The translations under genes were made by a program, and so were the position numbers. Below are positions 6,974 to 12,037 of a stretch of DNA of 12,841 nucleotides, one piece after another. Numbering within the stretch: the stretch's first letter is position 1; each line of letters starts with the position of its first letter. The notes below the pieces were generated by a model. The model was not told the DNA's origin. It ran no database searches and saw only the letters and a list, made by a program, of their open reading frames with translations. The stretch is taken from positions 1-12,841 of the forward strand of contig JAICTB010000038.1 in NCBI GenBank assembly GCA_025936595.1, given 5' to 3'. The DNA comes from Thermoleophilia bacterium (GTDB lineage: Bacteria; Actinomycetota; Thermoleophilia; Gaiellales; Gaiellaceae).

Positions 6974-7723
6974 ATGCCCGTCGACCTGATGCGTGCAAAG
7001 GCAGCCGCGCAGCGTGCCGCGGCGGAGTGGGGTCTCGAGCTAGGCCGACCGTTCCCGCTCGCACGCTATTCGTACGTCGCGTCCGCCGGCGACGACGCGG
7101 TGCTCAAGGTCGCGTGGGAAGACGACGACGAGTCGCTGCACGAGCCAGAGGCGCTCGCGCTCTGGGCTGGCGACGGCGCCGTTCGACTGCTCCGCTCGGA
7201 TCCTGCGACCCGCGCCCTGCTCGAGGAGCGCGCCCTGCCGGGAGACGACATCGCGTCGCTCCCGGAGGAGGAGTCACTCGCGATCGCCGTCCAGATTGCG
7301 ACGAGGCTCTGGCGTCCGGCGGGCGCGCCGTTCCGCTGGATCGGCGACCACGTCCCGCGCTGGCTCGACGGGGACGAGAGCGAGTTGACGGAGCTCGCGC
7401 GTGACCTCTACGCGTCGTTCGAGCCGGGTCGCGCGTGGCTCGTGCACGGCGACTTCCACCACCACAACATCCTTCGCCACGGCGATCGTCACGTCGCGAT
7501 CGATCCGAAGCCGTATCTCGGAGACAGGGAATACGACGTCCCGTCCTTCCTCTGGAACCCGATCGCGTACGAGATGACGGACCGCGCGCAGACGGAGCGG
7601 CGGATCGCGGCCTTCGTCGACGCCGGCCTGGACGAGCACCGGATCCGTGCGTGGACCGCGATTCGCGGTGCGTATCTCGGTGCCACCGCAGAGGAGGCGG
7701 CGCTGATCAGGAGCTGGTTCTGA
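6974..7723 (+). CDS. Aminoglycoside/hydroxyurea phosphotransferase-family kinase
   Basis: This 249-residue protein has the kinase fold of the streptomycin 6-kinase/hydroxyurea phosphotransferase family (APH_6_hur). Visible motifs are the strand with the likely ATP-binding Lys, A-V-L-K-V-A-W (K45), the catalytic loop L-V-H-G-D-F-H-H-H-N (156-165, base D160), and the metal-binding D-P-K-P-Y-L-G-D-R-E-Y-D-V (177-189, D177). A C-terminal helical region carries the substrate site. The family phosphorylates small hydroxylated molecules, classically streptomycin. Chromosomal copies in non-producers often have unknown natural substrates, so resistance should not be assumed. The ATG at 6974 is supported by TATTCT ending 7 nt upstream; an ATG at 6989 is the fallback. 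It stands alone on its strand and ends 6 bp before the convergent small gene. Confidence 0.85.
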   Translation: MPVDLMRAKAAAQRAAAEWGLELGRPFPLARYSYVASAGDDAVLKVAWEDDDESLHEPEALALWAGDGAVRLLRSDPATRALLEERALPGDDIASLPEEESLAIAVQIATRLWRPAGAPFRWIGDHVPRWLDGDESELTELARDLYASFEPGRAWLVHGDFHHHNILRHGDRHVAIDPKPYLGDREYDVPSFLWNPIAYEMTDRAQTERRIAAFVDAGLDEHRIRAWTAIRGAYLGATAEEAALIRSWF

Positions 7724-7729
7724 GAGCTT

Positions 7730-7888
7730 CTACAGGAGGAGCTTCACCCAGGCCGGCTTGCACTCGCACTTCAGGTGCGAGTCGCCGCAGCCGCGGCAGC
7801 GCCACTGGGTGAGGAGGATCCAGCGCAGGTGGGCGAGCTCGATCGCAAACGCGACACAGAAAGCGGGGAGGAGCTCGGGGTGCCGCAT
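7730..7888 (-). CDS. 52-residue cysteine-rich small protein, possible metal site
   Basis: This short gene is easy to miss. Its first half is hydrophobic to amphipathic (residues 6-28: L-L-P-A-F-C-V-A-F-A-I-E-L). Its second half holds C31-R-G-C34, H38, C41-E-C43, a C-x2-C-x3-H-x2-C-x-C pattern that could bind Zn or another metal, and it ends K-P-A-W-V-K-L-L-L. Nearly all codons end in G or C, as in the neighbours, and this bias fades upstream of the ATG at 7888, which is why I chose that start rather than the ATG at 7942 or 8017. GGAAG abuts the ATG, too close to be a good ribosome site. It lies between the kinase gene (6 bp, convergent) and the dehydrogenase (98 bp, divergent). I do not recognise the family and no function can be assigned. 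Confidence 0.6.
   Translation of the reverse strand: MRHPELLPAFCVAFAIELAHLRWILLTQWRCRGCGDSHLKCECKPAWVKLLL
7762..7782. repeat. Perfect 8-bp hairpin inside the small cysteine-rich gene
   Basis: ACTCGCAC (7762-7769) and GTGCGAGT (7775-7782) are inverted copies around the 5-nt loop TTCAG. It overlaps the Cys/His codons of the small gene and lies about 40-60 nt past the kinase stop. No T run follows on the plus strand, so it is not a standard intrinsic terminator. Confidence 0.35.
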
Positions 7889-7924
7889 CTTCCAACAGCA
7901 TCGACGTGATCGGGCGCAGCCGCA

Positions 7925-7942
7925 ATGGGCCGGGCGGCCCAT
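7925..7942. repeat. 7-bp hairpin in the divergent small-gene/dehydrogenase spacer
   Basis: ATGGGCC (7925-7931) and GGCCCAT (7936-7942) are inverted copies around GGGC. It lies upstream of both divergent genes, about 30 bp from the dehydrogenase -10-like box. It could be an operator or an RNA structure; a chance occurrence in GC-rich DNA is possible. Confidence 0.3.
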
Positions 7943-7973
7943 CCTGGCGGGCGGATGGCCTAGAAGCTTCCAG

Positions 7974-7979
7974 TACCCT
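7974..7979 (+). promoter_or_regulatory. Putative -10 hexamer of the leaderless dehydrogenase operon
   Basis: TACCCT fits TANNNT and ends 7 nt before the GTG at 7987. An 8-bp palindrome GAAGCTTC (7963-7970) lies just upstream, in the promoter spacer. No Shine-Dalgarno sequence precedes the GTG. Confidence 0.4.
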
Positions 7980-7986
7980 CCGGCGC

Positions 7987-9270
7987 GTGGCCAAGGTGGA
8001 ACACGAAGAGCCTGCACTCGAGTGGGATACGCCGCTCTACCGGCAGGCGCTGACCCAGCTCGACCACGCGCTCGAGCTCGCAGCGGTTCCCGACTTCGTC
8101 TCCAACCGACTGCGCAGCCCTGAGCGGGCGCTGATCCTGACCTTGCCCGTGAAGCTCGACGATGGCAGCTACGTCACCTTTCCCGCGTATCGCGTGCAGC
8201 ATTCGTCGGTGCTCGGGCCGACGAAGGGCGGTATCCGCTACGACATGGCGGTCGACCTCGGCGAGTGCGCGGCGCTCGCGATGTGGATGACCTGGAAGTG
8301 CGCGCTCCTGCGCCTGCCCTATGGCGGCGCGAAGGGCGGCGTTCGCTGCAACGCGCGCGAGCTCTCGATGAACGAGCTCGCCCGCATCACGCGCCGCTTC
8401 ACGGCGGAGCTCGCGCCGTTCATCGGGCCGCAGCTCGACATTCCCGCTCCCGACATGGCGACGAACGAGCAAACGATGGCGTGGATGATGGACACGTACT
8501 CGATGCAGAAGGGCTACGCGGTGCCGGAGATCGTCACCGGCAAGCCGATCTCGATCGGCGGCTCGGTCTTCCGGCACGAGGCGACGGGCGCCGGGGTCGT
8601 GATGGTGATCGAGCGCGCGTGCCGCCGTCTCGACTGGGAGCTCGGAGAGAAGCGGTGCGCCGTGCAGGGCTTCGGCAACGTGGGCGGCATCGCCGCGACC
8701 GAGCTACACGCGAAGGGCGCGCGTGTCGTCGCCGTGTCCGACATCTCGGGCGGCGTCTACGCCGGTGACGGCCTCGACATCCCGGCGCTGCACTCCTACG
8801 TGGCCGCGAACGGCTCACTCGAAGGCTACGAGGAGGGCGTCGAGCGCATCACGAACGAGGTACTGCTCGAGCTCGACTGCGACATCCTGGTGCTCGCCGC
8901 CCGCGAGGACCAGGTGACCGGCGCGAACGCCGGCAGCCTTCGCTGCAAGCTCGTCGTCGAGGGCGCGAACGGGCCGACCTCGAACGAGGGCGACAGGATC
9001 CTCGGCGAGCGCGGGATCCGGGTGCTGCCGGACATCCTCACGAACGCCGGCGGCGTCACCGTCTCGTACTTCGAGTGGGTGCAGGATCTCGGCCGCCTCT
9101 TCTGGGACCGCGACGAGATCCGCCGCCGGCTCGCCGACAAGATGTCGGACGCGTTCGACCGCGTCTGGAACGTCTCTGATGAGCGCGGGATCTCGCTCCG
9201 CGACGCGGCGCTCGTCGCGGCGATCCACGAGGTCTCCGGGGCGCTCGAGGCGCGGGGGGTCTATCCGTGA
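7987..9270 (+). CDS. Glu/Leu/Phe/Val dehydrogenase family protein (glutamate dehydrogenase-like)
   Basis: This cytosolic enzyme (427 residues, normal for the family) interconverts an amino acid and its 2-oxo acid with NAD(P). The substrate domain shows G-P-T-K-G-G-I-R-Y (78-86, K80), M-T-W-K-C-A-L (K104), P-Y-G-G-A-K-G-G-V with the likely catalytic K116, and P-A-P-D-M-A-T-N with D156. The Rossmann domain shows G-F-G-N-V-G-G (228-234), and a normally strict P-T-T-P-E segment reads P-T-S-N-E (330-334). Overall pattern and length fit glutamate dehydrogenase best, but I cannot exclude another amino acid. The stretch D-I-L-V-L-A-A-R-E-D-Q (299-309) departs from the usual P-A-A-L-E-N-Q motif. The GTG at 7987 was chosen from the -10-like box at 7974; an ATG at 7906 would add 27 residues unlike the family. 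It overlaps the CBS gene by 4 bp. Confidence 0.9.
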   Translation: MAKVEHEEPALEWDTPLYRQALTQLDHALELAAVPDFVSNRLRSPERALILTLPVKLDDGSYVTFPAYRVQHSSVLGPTKGGIRYDMAVDLGECAALAMWMTWKCALLRLPYGGAKGGVRCNARELSMNELARITRRFTAELAPFIGPQLDIPAPDMATNEQTMAWMMDTYSMQKGYAVPEIVTGKPISIGGSVFRHEATGAGVVMVIERACRRLDWELGEKRCAVQGFGNVGGIAATELHAKGARVVAVSDISGGVYAGDGLDIPALHSYVAANGSLEGYEEGVERITNEVLLELDCDILVLAAREDQVTGANAGSLRCKLVVEGANGPTSNEGDRILGERGIRVLPDILTNAGGVTVSYFEWVQDLGRLFWDRDEIRRRLADKMSDAFDRVWNVSDERGISLRDAALVAAIHEVSGALEARGVYP

Positions 9271-9674
9271 GCGAACAGCTTGTCCGCGACGCGATGGTCC
9301 CTGAGCCGTTCGCGCTGGACGCGGGCGCAAGCGCGCAGGAAGCAGGCGAGGCGCTGTCGCGCGACGAGGTGCGCGCAGTGTTCGTGTGCGACAACGGCGT
9401 ACTCGCCGGCGTCGTCACCCGCAAGACGCTCGTGCACGAAGTCGTCGCGCGGGGACGCGACCCGAAGTCCACGAAGCTCGGGGAGATCGCCGAGCCGCCG
9501 AACGCGACGCTCGAGTCGTCGGCCGTGCTCGCCGACGCGTTCGCGTTCCTCGAAGAGCAGGATTACGAGCGCGTGCCGGTGGTGGAGGGCGGCAAGCTCG
9601 TCGGGGTGCTCTCGCGCTCGGCCGTGCAGCGGCGGCTCGCCGAAGACGAGCCGCCGGCCGTCGTCGAAAGCTAG
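9267..9674 (+). CDS. Two-CBS-domain protein coupled to the dehydrogenase
   Basis: The 135 residues consist of two CBS repeats and little else. Repeat 1 (about 4-60) runs from R-D-A-M-V-P-E-P to V-F-V-C-D-N-G-V-L-A-G-V-V-T-R-K-T-L. Repeat 2 (about 70-124) runs from L-G-E-I-A-E-P to V-P-V-V-E-G-G-K-L-V-G-V-L-S-R-S-A-V. CBS pairs form Bateman modules that bind AMP, ATP, SAM or similar ligands and regulate partner proteins. The GTG start overlaps the dehydrogenase stop (GTGA), with a G-rich stretch (9253-9258) as a possible ribosome site, so the two are probably translated together. That suggests, but does not prove, that this protein regulates the dehydrogenase according to energy charge. Its TAG stop shares the CTAG at 9671-9674 with the convergent reductase gene. 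Confidence 0.88.
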   Translation: MSEQLVRDAMVPEPFALDAGASAQEAGEALSRDEVRAVFVCDNGVLAGVVTRKTLVHEVVARGRDPKSTKLGEIAEPPNATLESSAVLADAFAFLEEQDYERVPVVEGGKLVGVLSRSAVQRRLAEDEPPAVVES

Positions 9675-10204
9675 GCCGCAGCGAGGGCGGGCGCCGCTTC
9701 CGCGAGCAGCAGGTCGAGCCCTTCACGGAGCGACTCCCGCACGTCGTCTGGGACGACCGCGGATGCATGTCCGACCGAGAGCTCGACGTCGGTGACGCGG
9801 GCACCCATCGCGCCGAGCACCTTTCGCAGCTCCGCTGCGGCCCAGACGCCGCCGAACGCTCCGGCGCTCGACGAGATCACCGCGACCGGCTTGTTGCGGA
9901 ACACGTTCGTCGCAAGCGGGCGCGACGCCCAGTCGAGCGCGTTCTTGAGCGCGCCCGGAATGGACGAGTTGTACTCCGGGGTGGCGATGAAGACCGCGTC
10001 GACGCCCCGGACGAGCTCCCGCAGCGCCGTCACGGGGGCCGGCGCGTCGAGGCCGTCGTCGTCCTCGTCGTACGGCGGAATCGCCTTCAGGCCGTCCCAC
10101 AACACGACCTCGACGCCCTCCGGCGCCTCCTCGCGCAGCGCGCGGAGGAGGGCCGTCGAGTTGGAGCCGCTGCGGAGCGAGCCGCTGATCGCGAGGACGC
10201 GCAT
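9671..10204 (-). CDS. NADPH-dependent FMN reductase (flavodoxin fold)
   Basis: This 177-residue protein belongs to the FMN_red family, which uses NAD(P)H to reduce flavin, quinones or metal/azo compounds. The phosphate-binding loop is S-G-S-L-R-S-G-S-N-S (7-16) near the N-terminus. The flavin ring-binding loop is T-P-E-Y-N-S-S-I-P-G-A-L-K-N-A-L-D-W (75-92), and S-S-A-G-A-F-G-G-V-W (112-121) completes the site. The length is typical. The start is firm: GAGGAGG (minus strand, 10212-10218) lies 7 nt upstream, inside the last YceI codons. Only 2 bp separate it from the yceI stop, so the two form an operon. The natural substrate cannot be read from sequence. Its stop overlaps the CBS gene stop by 4 bp. 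Confidence 0.92.
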   Translation of the reverse strand: MRVLAISGSLRSGSNSTALLRALREEAPEGVEVVLWDGLKAIPPYDEDDDGLDAPAPVTALRELVRGVDAVFIATPEYNSSIPGALKNALDWASRPLATNVFRNKPVAVISSSAGAFGGVWAAAELRKVLGAMGARVTDVELSVGHASAVVPDDVRESLREGLDLLLAEAAPALAAA

Positions 10205-10206
10205 TC

Positions 10207-10743
10207 CTATGCCTCCTCGGCCACCAGGGTCAGCTCGGCCTTCAGCGTGACGTCGTTCGAGAGTGCCGGCTCGCCGTTCGGGAGCGGCATGTTCCAGTTC
10301 ATGTCGAAGCGCGTGCGGTCGATCGTCGTCTGCAGCTTCAGGCCGACGCGTGTCGCGCCGAAGTGGTCGACGGCGGGGCCGACGATCGTGCCCTCGAGGA
10401 CGACCGGCTGCGTGATGCCCTTGATCGTGATCTCGCCGTCGACCTTCGCGGCGTCGCCGTCGCGCGACAGCTCACCGGAGAAGCGCACGACCGGGTGGCG
10501 CTCTGCGTCGAAGAACTCGGGGGAGAGCAGGTGCGCGCGGAGGTTCTCCTCCTTCAGCTGGATGCTTTCGATGCGGGCCGAGCCGGCGAGCGTGCCGTCG
10601 GCGAGCGCCGCATCGAAGTCGTCGACGGTGCCGCCGAAGGTCGCGACGGCGTACGGGACCTCGAAGGCGACGCTCGAGTGAACGGTGTCGGCCTTCCACG
10701 TGCCTGCCGGTACCTCGGTCTGGCTCTGGGTGATGGTGCTCAT
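10207..10743 (-). CDS. YceI-family lipocalin-like protein
   Basis: This 178-residue protein has the YceI pattern: T-W-K-A-D-T-V-H-S-S-V-A-F-E-V (15-29) at the start, G-T-V-D-D-F-D-A-A-L in the first hairpin, S-P-E-F-F-D-A-E-R-H-P (74-84), G-E-I-T-I-K-G-I-T-Q-P-V-V-L (103-116), and F-G-A-T-R-V-G-L-K-L near the end. YceI proteins form a beta-barrel that binds long isoprenoid or fatty ligands such as polyprenyl quinones. There is no signal peptide, so this copy is probably cytoplasmic, unlike E. coli YceI. The start is firm, with AGGAGAAGGAA on the minus strand at 10749-10759 just before the ATG. It leads an operon with the FMN reductase, which fits quinone or redox stress. Its promoter carries twin palindromes, so it is likely repressor-controlled. 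Confidence 0.92.
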   Translation of the reverse strand: MSTITQSQTEVPAGTWKADTVHSSVAFEVPYAVATFGGTVDDFDAALADGTLAGSARIESIQLKEENLRAHLLSPEFFDAERHPVVRFSGELSRDGDAAKVDGEITIKGITQPVVLEGTIVGPAVDHFGATRVGLKLQTTIDRTRFDMNWNMPLPNGEPALSNDVTLKAELTLVAEEA

Positions 10744-10770
10744 TGCGGTTCCTTCTCCTCTACTCGGAAA

Positions 10771-10813
10771 CTTGATTGCGCAAGCATCGTAGCAGAAGAA
10801 TTTGCGTCCGCAA
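10771..10813 (-). promoter_or_regulatory. yceI promoter with two TTGCG/CGCAA palindromic operators
   Basis: Reading the minus strand, a -35-like TTGCGG (10808-10813) and a -10-like TACGAT (10786-10791) are 16 nt apart, predicting a transcription start near 10779 and a leader of about 36 nt. TTGCG-N2-CGCAA (10802-10813) covers the -35 box. The perfect 8-bp TTGCGCAA (10776-10783), also readable as CTTG-N6-CAAG (10771-10784), covers the predicted start. Two like sites bracketing a promoter is the layout of a repressor such as HxlR or MarR. No regulator gene lies in the window. Confidence 0.55.
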
Positions 10814-10816
10814 GTA

Positions 10817-11677
10817 TTAGCAGCACGTGTAGGCGCCGGGCGGGGCATCGCCCTCGGCAGGCTCCGGCAGCGCGGCAGCCTCGAGCGCCGCACCGTTCAG
10901 AAGATCGCGGTCCGAGGCCTCGATGCGGTCGAGTCCGAAATGGCGCAGCGTCTCGCGGAGCACGAGGACGCCGCCCGCGAGCACCTCGCTGCGGTCGGGC
11001 TCGAGCAGCCGCGCCCGCCGTTCGGCGTCCGTCGACGTGCGGAGCCACACGAGGACCTCTTCGATCGCACTGGCAGTTGCACTGCGCCCGTCACCCATCG
11101 CCGCCACCTCCGCGGTCGTCCCGTCGACGCCGAGCGCACGGTGAACGTCGAGATCGGGCAGGACCGCCCGGATCGCGGCCGCGGCCGCGTCCCAGTCCTC
11201 GCCGAAGCGCTCGGTGAGGCGGACGGAGCCGACGTCCATGCTCGTCCGGAAGCCGTCGGTGATCAGCTCCGTCGAGCCGCCGCCGACGTCGACGATCAGC
11301 GTCCCGGGCTCGAGGGGCTCGACGCCGCGCAGGGTCATCGCGGCTTCCTCGTCGCCGCTCAGGAGCCGGGTCGAGAACCCGTAGGACCATTCGACCTCGC
11401 CGAGGAACGCCTCGCCGTTCTCCGCATCGCGGACGGCGCTCGTGGCGACGGCGAGCGTGCGTTCGGCGCCGAGCTGCTCGAGCTCGCGGCGATATTCGGT
11501 GAGCGCGTTGCGCACGCGGGCGATCGGAACGGGCAGTAGCCGCCGCCGCGCGTCGACGCCCTCGCCGAGGCGCGTGATTCGCGTTCTGCGCAGCACCTCG
11601 TCGACGCGGCCGTCCTCGACGTCGGCGACGAGCATGCGGGTTGCGTTCGTGCCCAGGTCTATCGCGGCGACGCGCAT
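10817..11677 (-). CDS. Ppx/GppA-type exopolyphosphatase/pppGpp phosphatase
   Basis: This 286-residue enzyme of the ASKHA (actin-like) superfamily hydrolyses terminal phosphates of polyphosphate and/or pppGpp. Motifs in order are the phosphate-1 loop A-I-D-L-G-T-N-A-T-R (5-14), A-T-S-A-V-R-D-A-E-N (78-87), S-G-D-E-E-A with the likely catalytic Glu near 110, the phosphate-2 loop V-D-V-G-G-G-S-T-E-L (129-138), a G-T-T-A-E-V-A-A-M adenosine-type motif (186-194), and A-S-D-R-D-L-L-N-G near the end (254-262). It is short for the family and lacks the extra C-terminal domains of E. coli Ppx, as in actinobacterial single-module forms. It ends with two cysteines. The ATG shares one base with the stop of the upstream membrane-protein gene. 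Which substrate it prefers cannot be told. Confidence 0.9.
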   Translation of the reverse strand: MRVAAIDLGTNATRMLVADVEDGRVDEVLRRTRITRLGEGVDARRRLLPVPIARVRNALTEYRRELEQLGAERTLAVATSAVRDAENGEAFLGEVEWSYGFSTRLLSGDEEAAMTLRGVEPLEPGTLIVDVGGGSTELITDGFRTSMDVGSVRLTERFGEDWDAAAAAIRAVLPDLDVHRALGVDGTTAEVAAMGDGRSATASAIEEVLVWLRTSTDAERRARLLEPDRSEVLAGGVLVLRETLRHFGLDRIEASDRDLLNGAALEAAALPEPAEGDAPPGAYTCC

Positions 11678-12000
11678 CACTTGCGCGGCACGACTCCGCG
11701 GAAGGCGGAGAGAGTGGTGCGCGCGTCCCGAGCGGCGGCGCCGAGGACTGCGAGCCGCTCGAGCGATGCGTGCAGGCGCGCGGTTGCGGCGTCGAGGCGC
11801 GCCGAGCCGGTGCCGAGCCCGAGTGCGTGCTCCTCGGCGACGGCCGCGGTCGCCACTACGGCGTCGGCGGCCTCGTGAATCGTGCGCGAGAACGAGCGGA
11901 ACGTGCGCCACACTCGCAGCCCGCGTACGACGAGATGCGCCGCCGAAGCGAGGAAGACGACGACGAGGAACGCGAGGCTGAACCAGACGATCGCTTCCAT
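11677..12000 (-). CDS. One-helix membrane protein of unknown function, coupled to ppx
   Basis: I do not recognise this 107-residue protein. An N-terminal membrane helix (about 4-25: I-V-W-F-S-L-A-F-L-V-V-V-F-L) is followed by a basic stretch (R-G-L-R-V-W-R-T-F-R) and an Ala-rich, amphipathic helical domain (about 40-98) that could be coiled coil, then a basic end. The plan resembles small DUF948-like anchored helical proteins, but that is only a resemblance. The ATG at 12000 has TACGAT (minus, 12007-12012) ending 6 nt upstream and no Shine-Dalgarno sequence; an upstream ATG at 12063 would overlap the divergent PAP2 gene. Its TGA overlaps the ppx ATG by one base (TGATG), so the two are almost certainly cotranslated. 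Confidence 0.72.
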   Translation of the reverse strand: MEAIVWFSLAFLVVVFLASAAHLVVRGLRVWRTFRSFSRTIHEAADAVVATAAVAEEHALGLGTGSARLDAATARLHASLERLAVLGAAARDARTTLSAFRGVVPRK

Positions 12001-12037
12001 TTCGCCATCGTAACGGCGCCTCGTAGAATCGTTCGCG
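12001..12037. promoter_or_regulatory. Back-to-back leaderless promoters between the membrane-protein/ppx operon and PAP2
   Basis: Minus-strand TACGAT (12007-12012) ends 6 nt before the ATG at 12000, and plus-strand TAGAAT (12024-12029), close to the TATAAT consensus, ends 8 nt before the ATG at 12038. The two boxes are 11 bp apart, as in the other divergent pair in this window. Confidence 0.5.

Noticed and set aside
7734..7739. AGGAGG on the plus strand after the kinase gene
   Set aside because: No start codon with a coding frame follows; it is the reverse of Leu codons (CTC-CTC-CTG type) at the end of the small minus-strand gene.
7906..7986. ATG at 7906 as the dehydrogenase start
   Set aside because: The added 27 residues are Gly/Arg/Trp-rich and unlike the family, and the frame there runs through the 7925-7942 hairpin; the GTG at 7987 has a -10-like box.
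10744..10893. N-terminal extension of the YceI gene back to 10893
   Set aside because: It would read through the promoter and operators and into ppx; a strong AGGAG-type site precedes the ATG at 10743.
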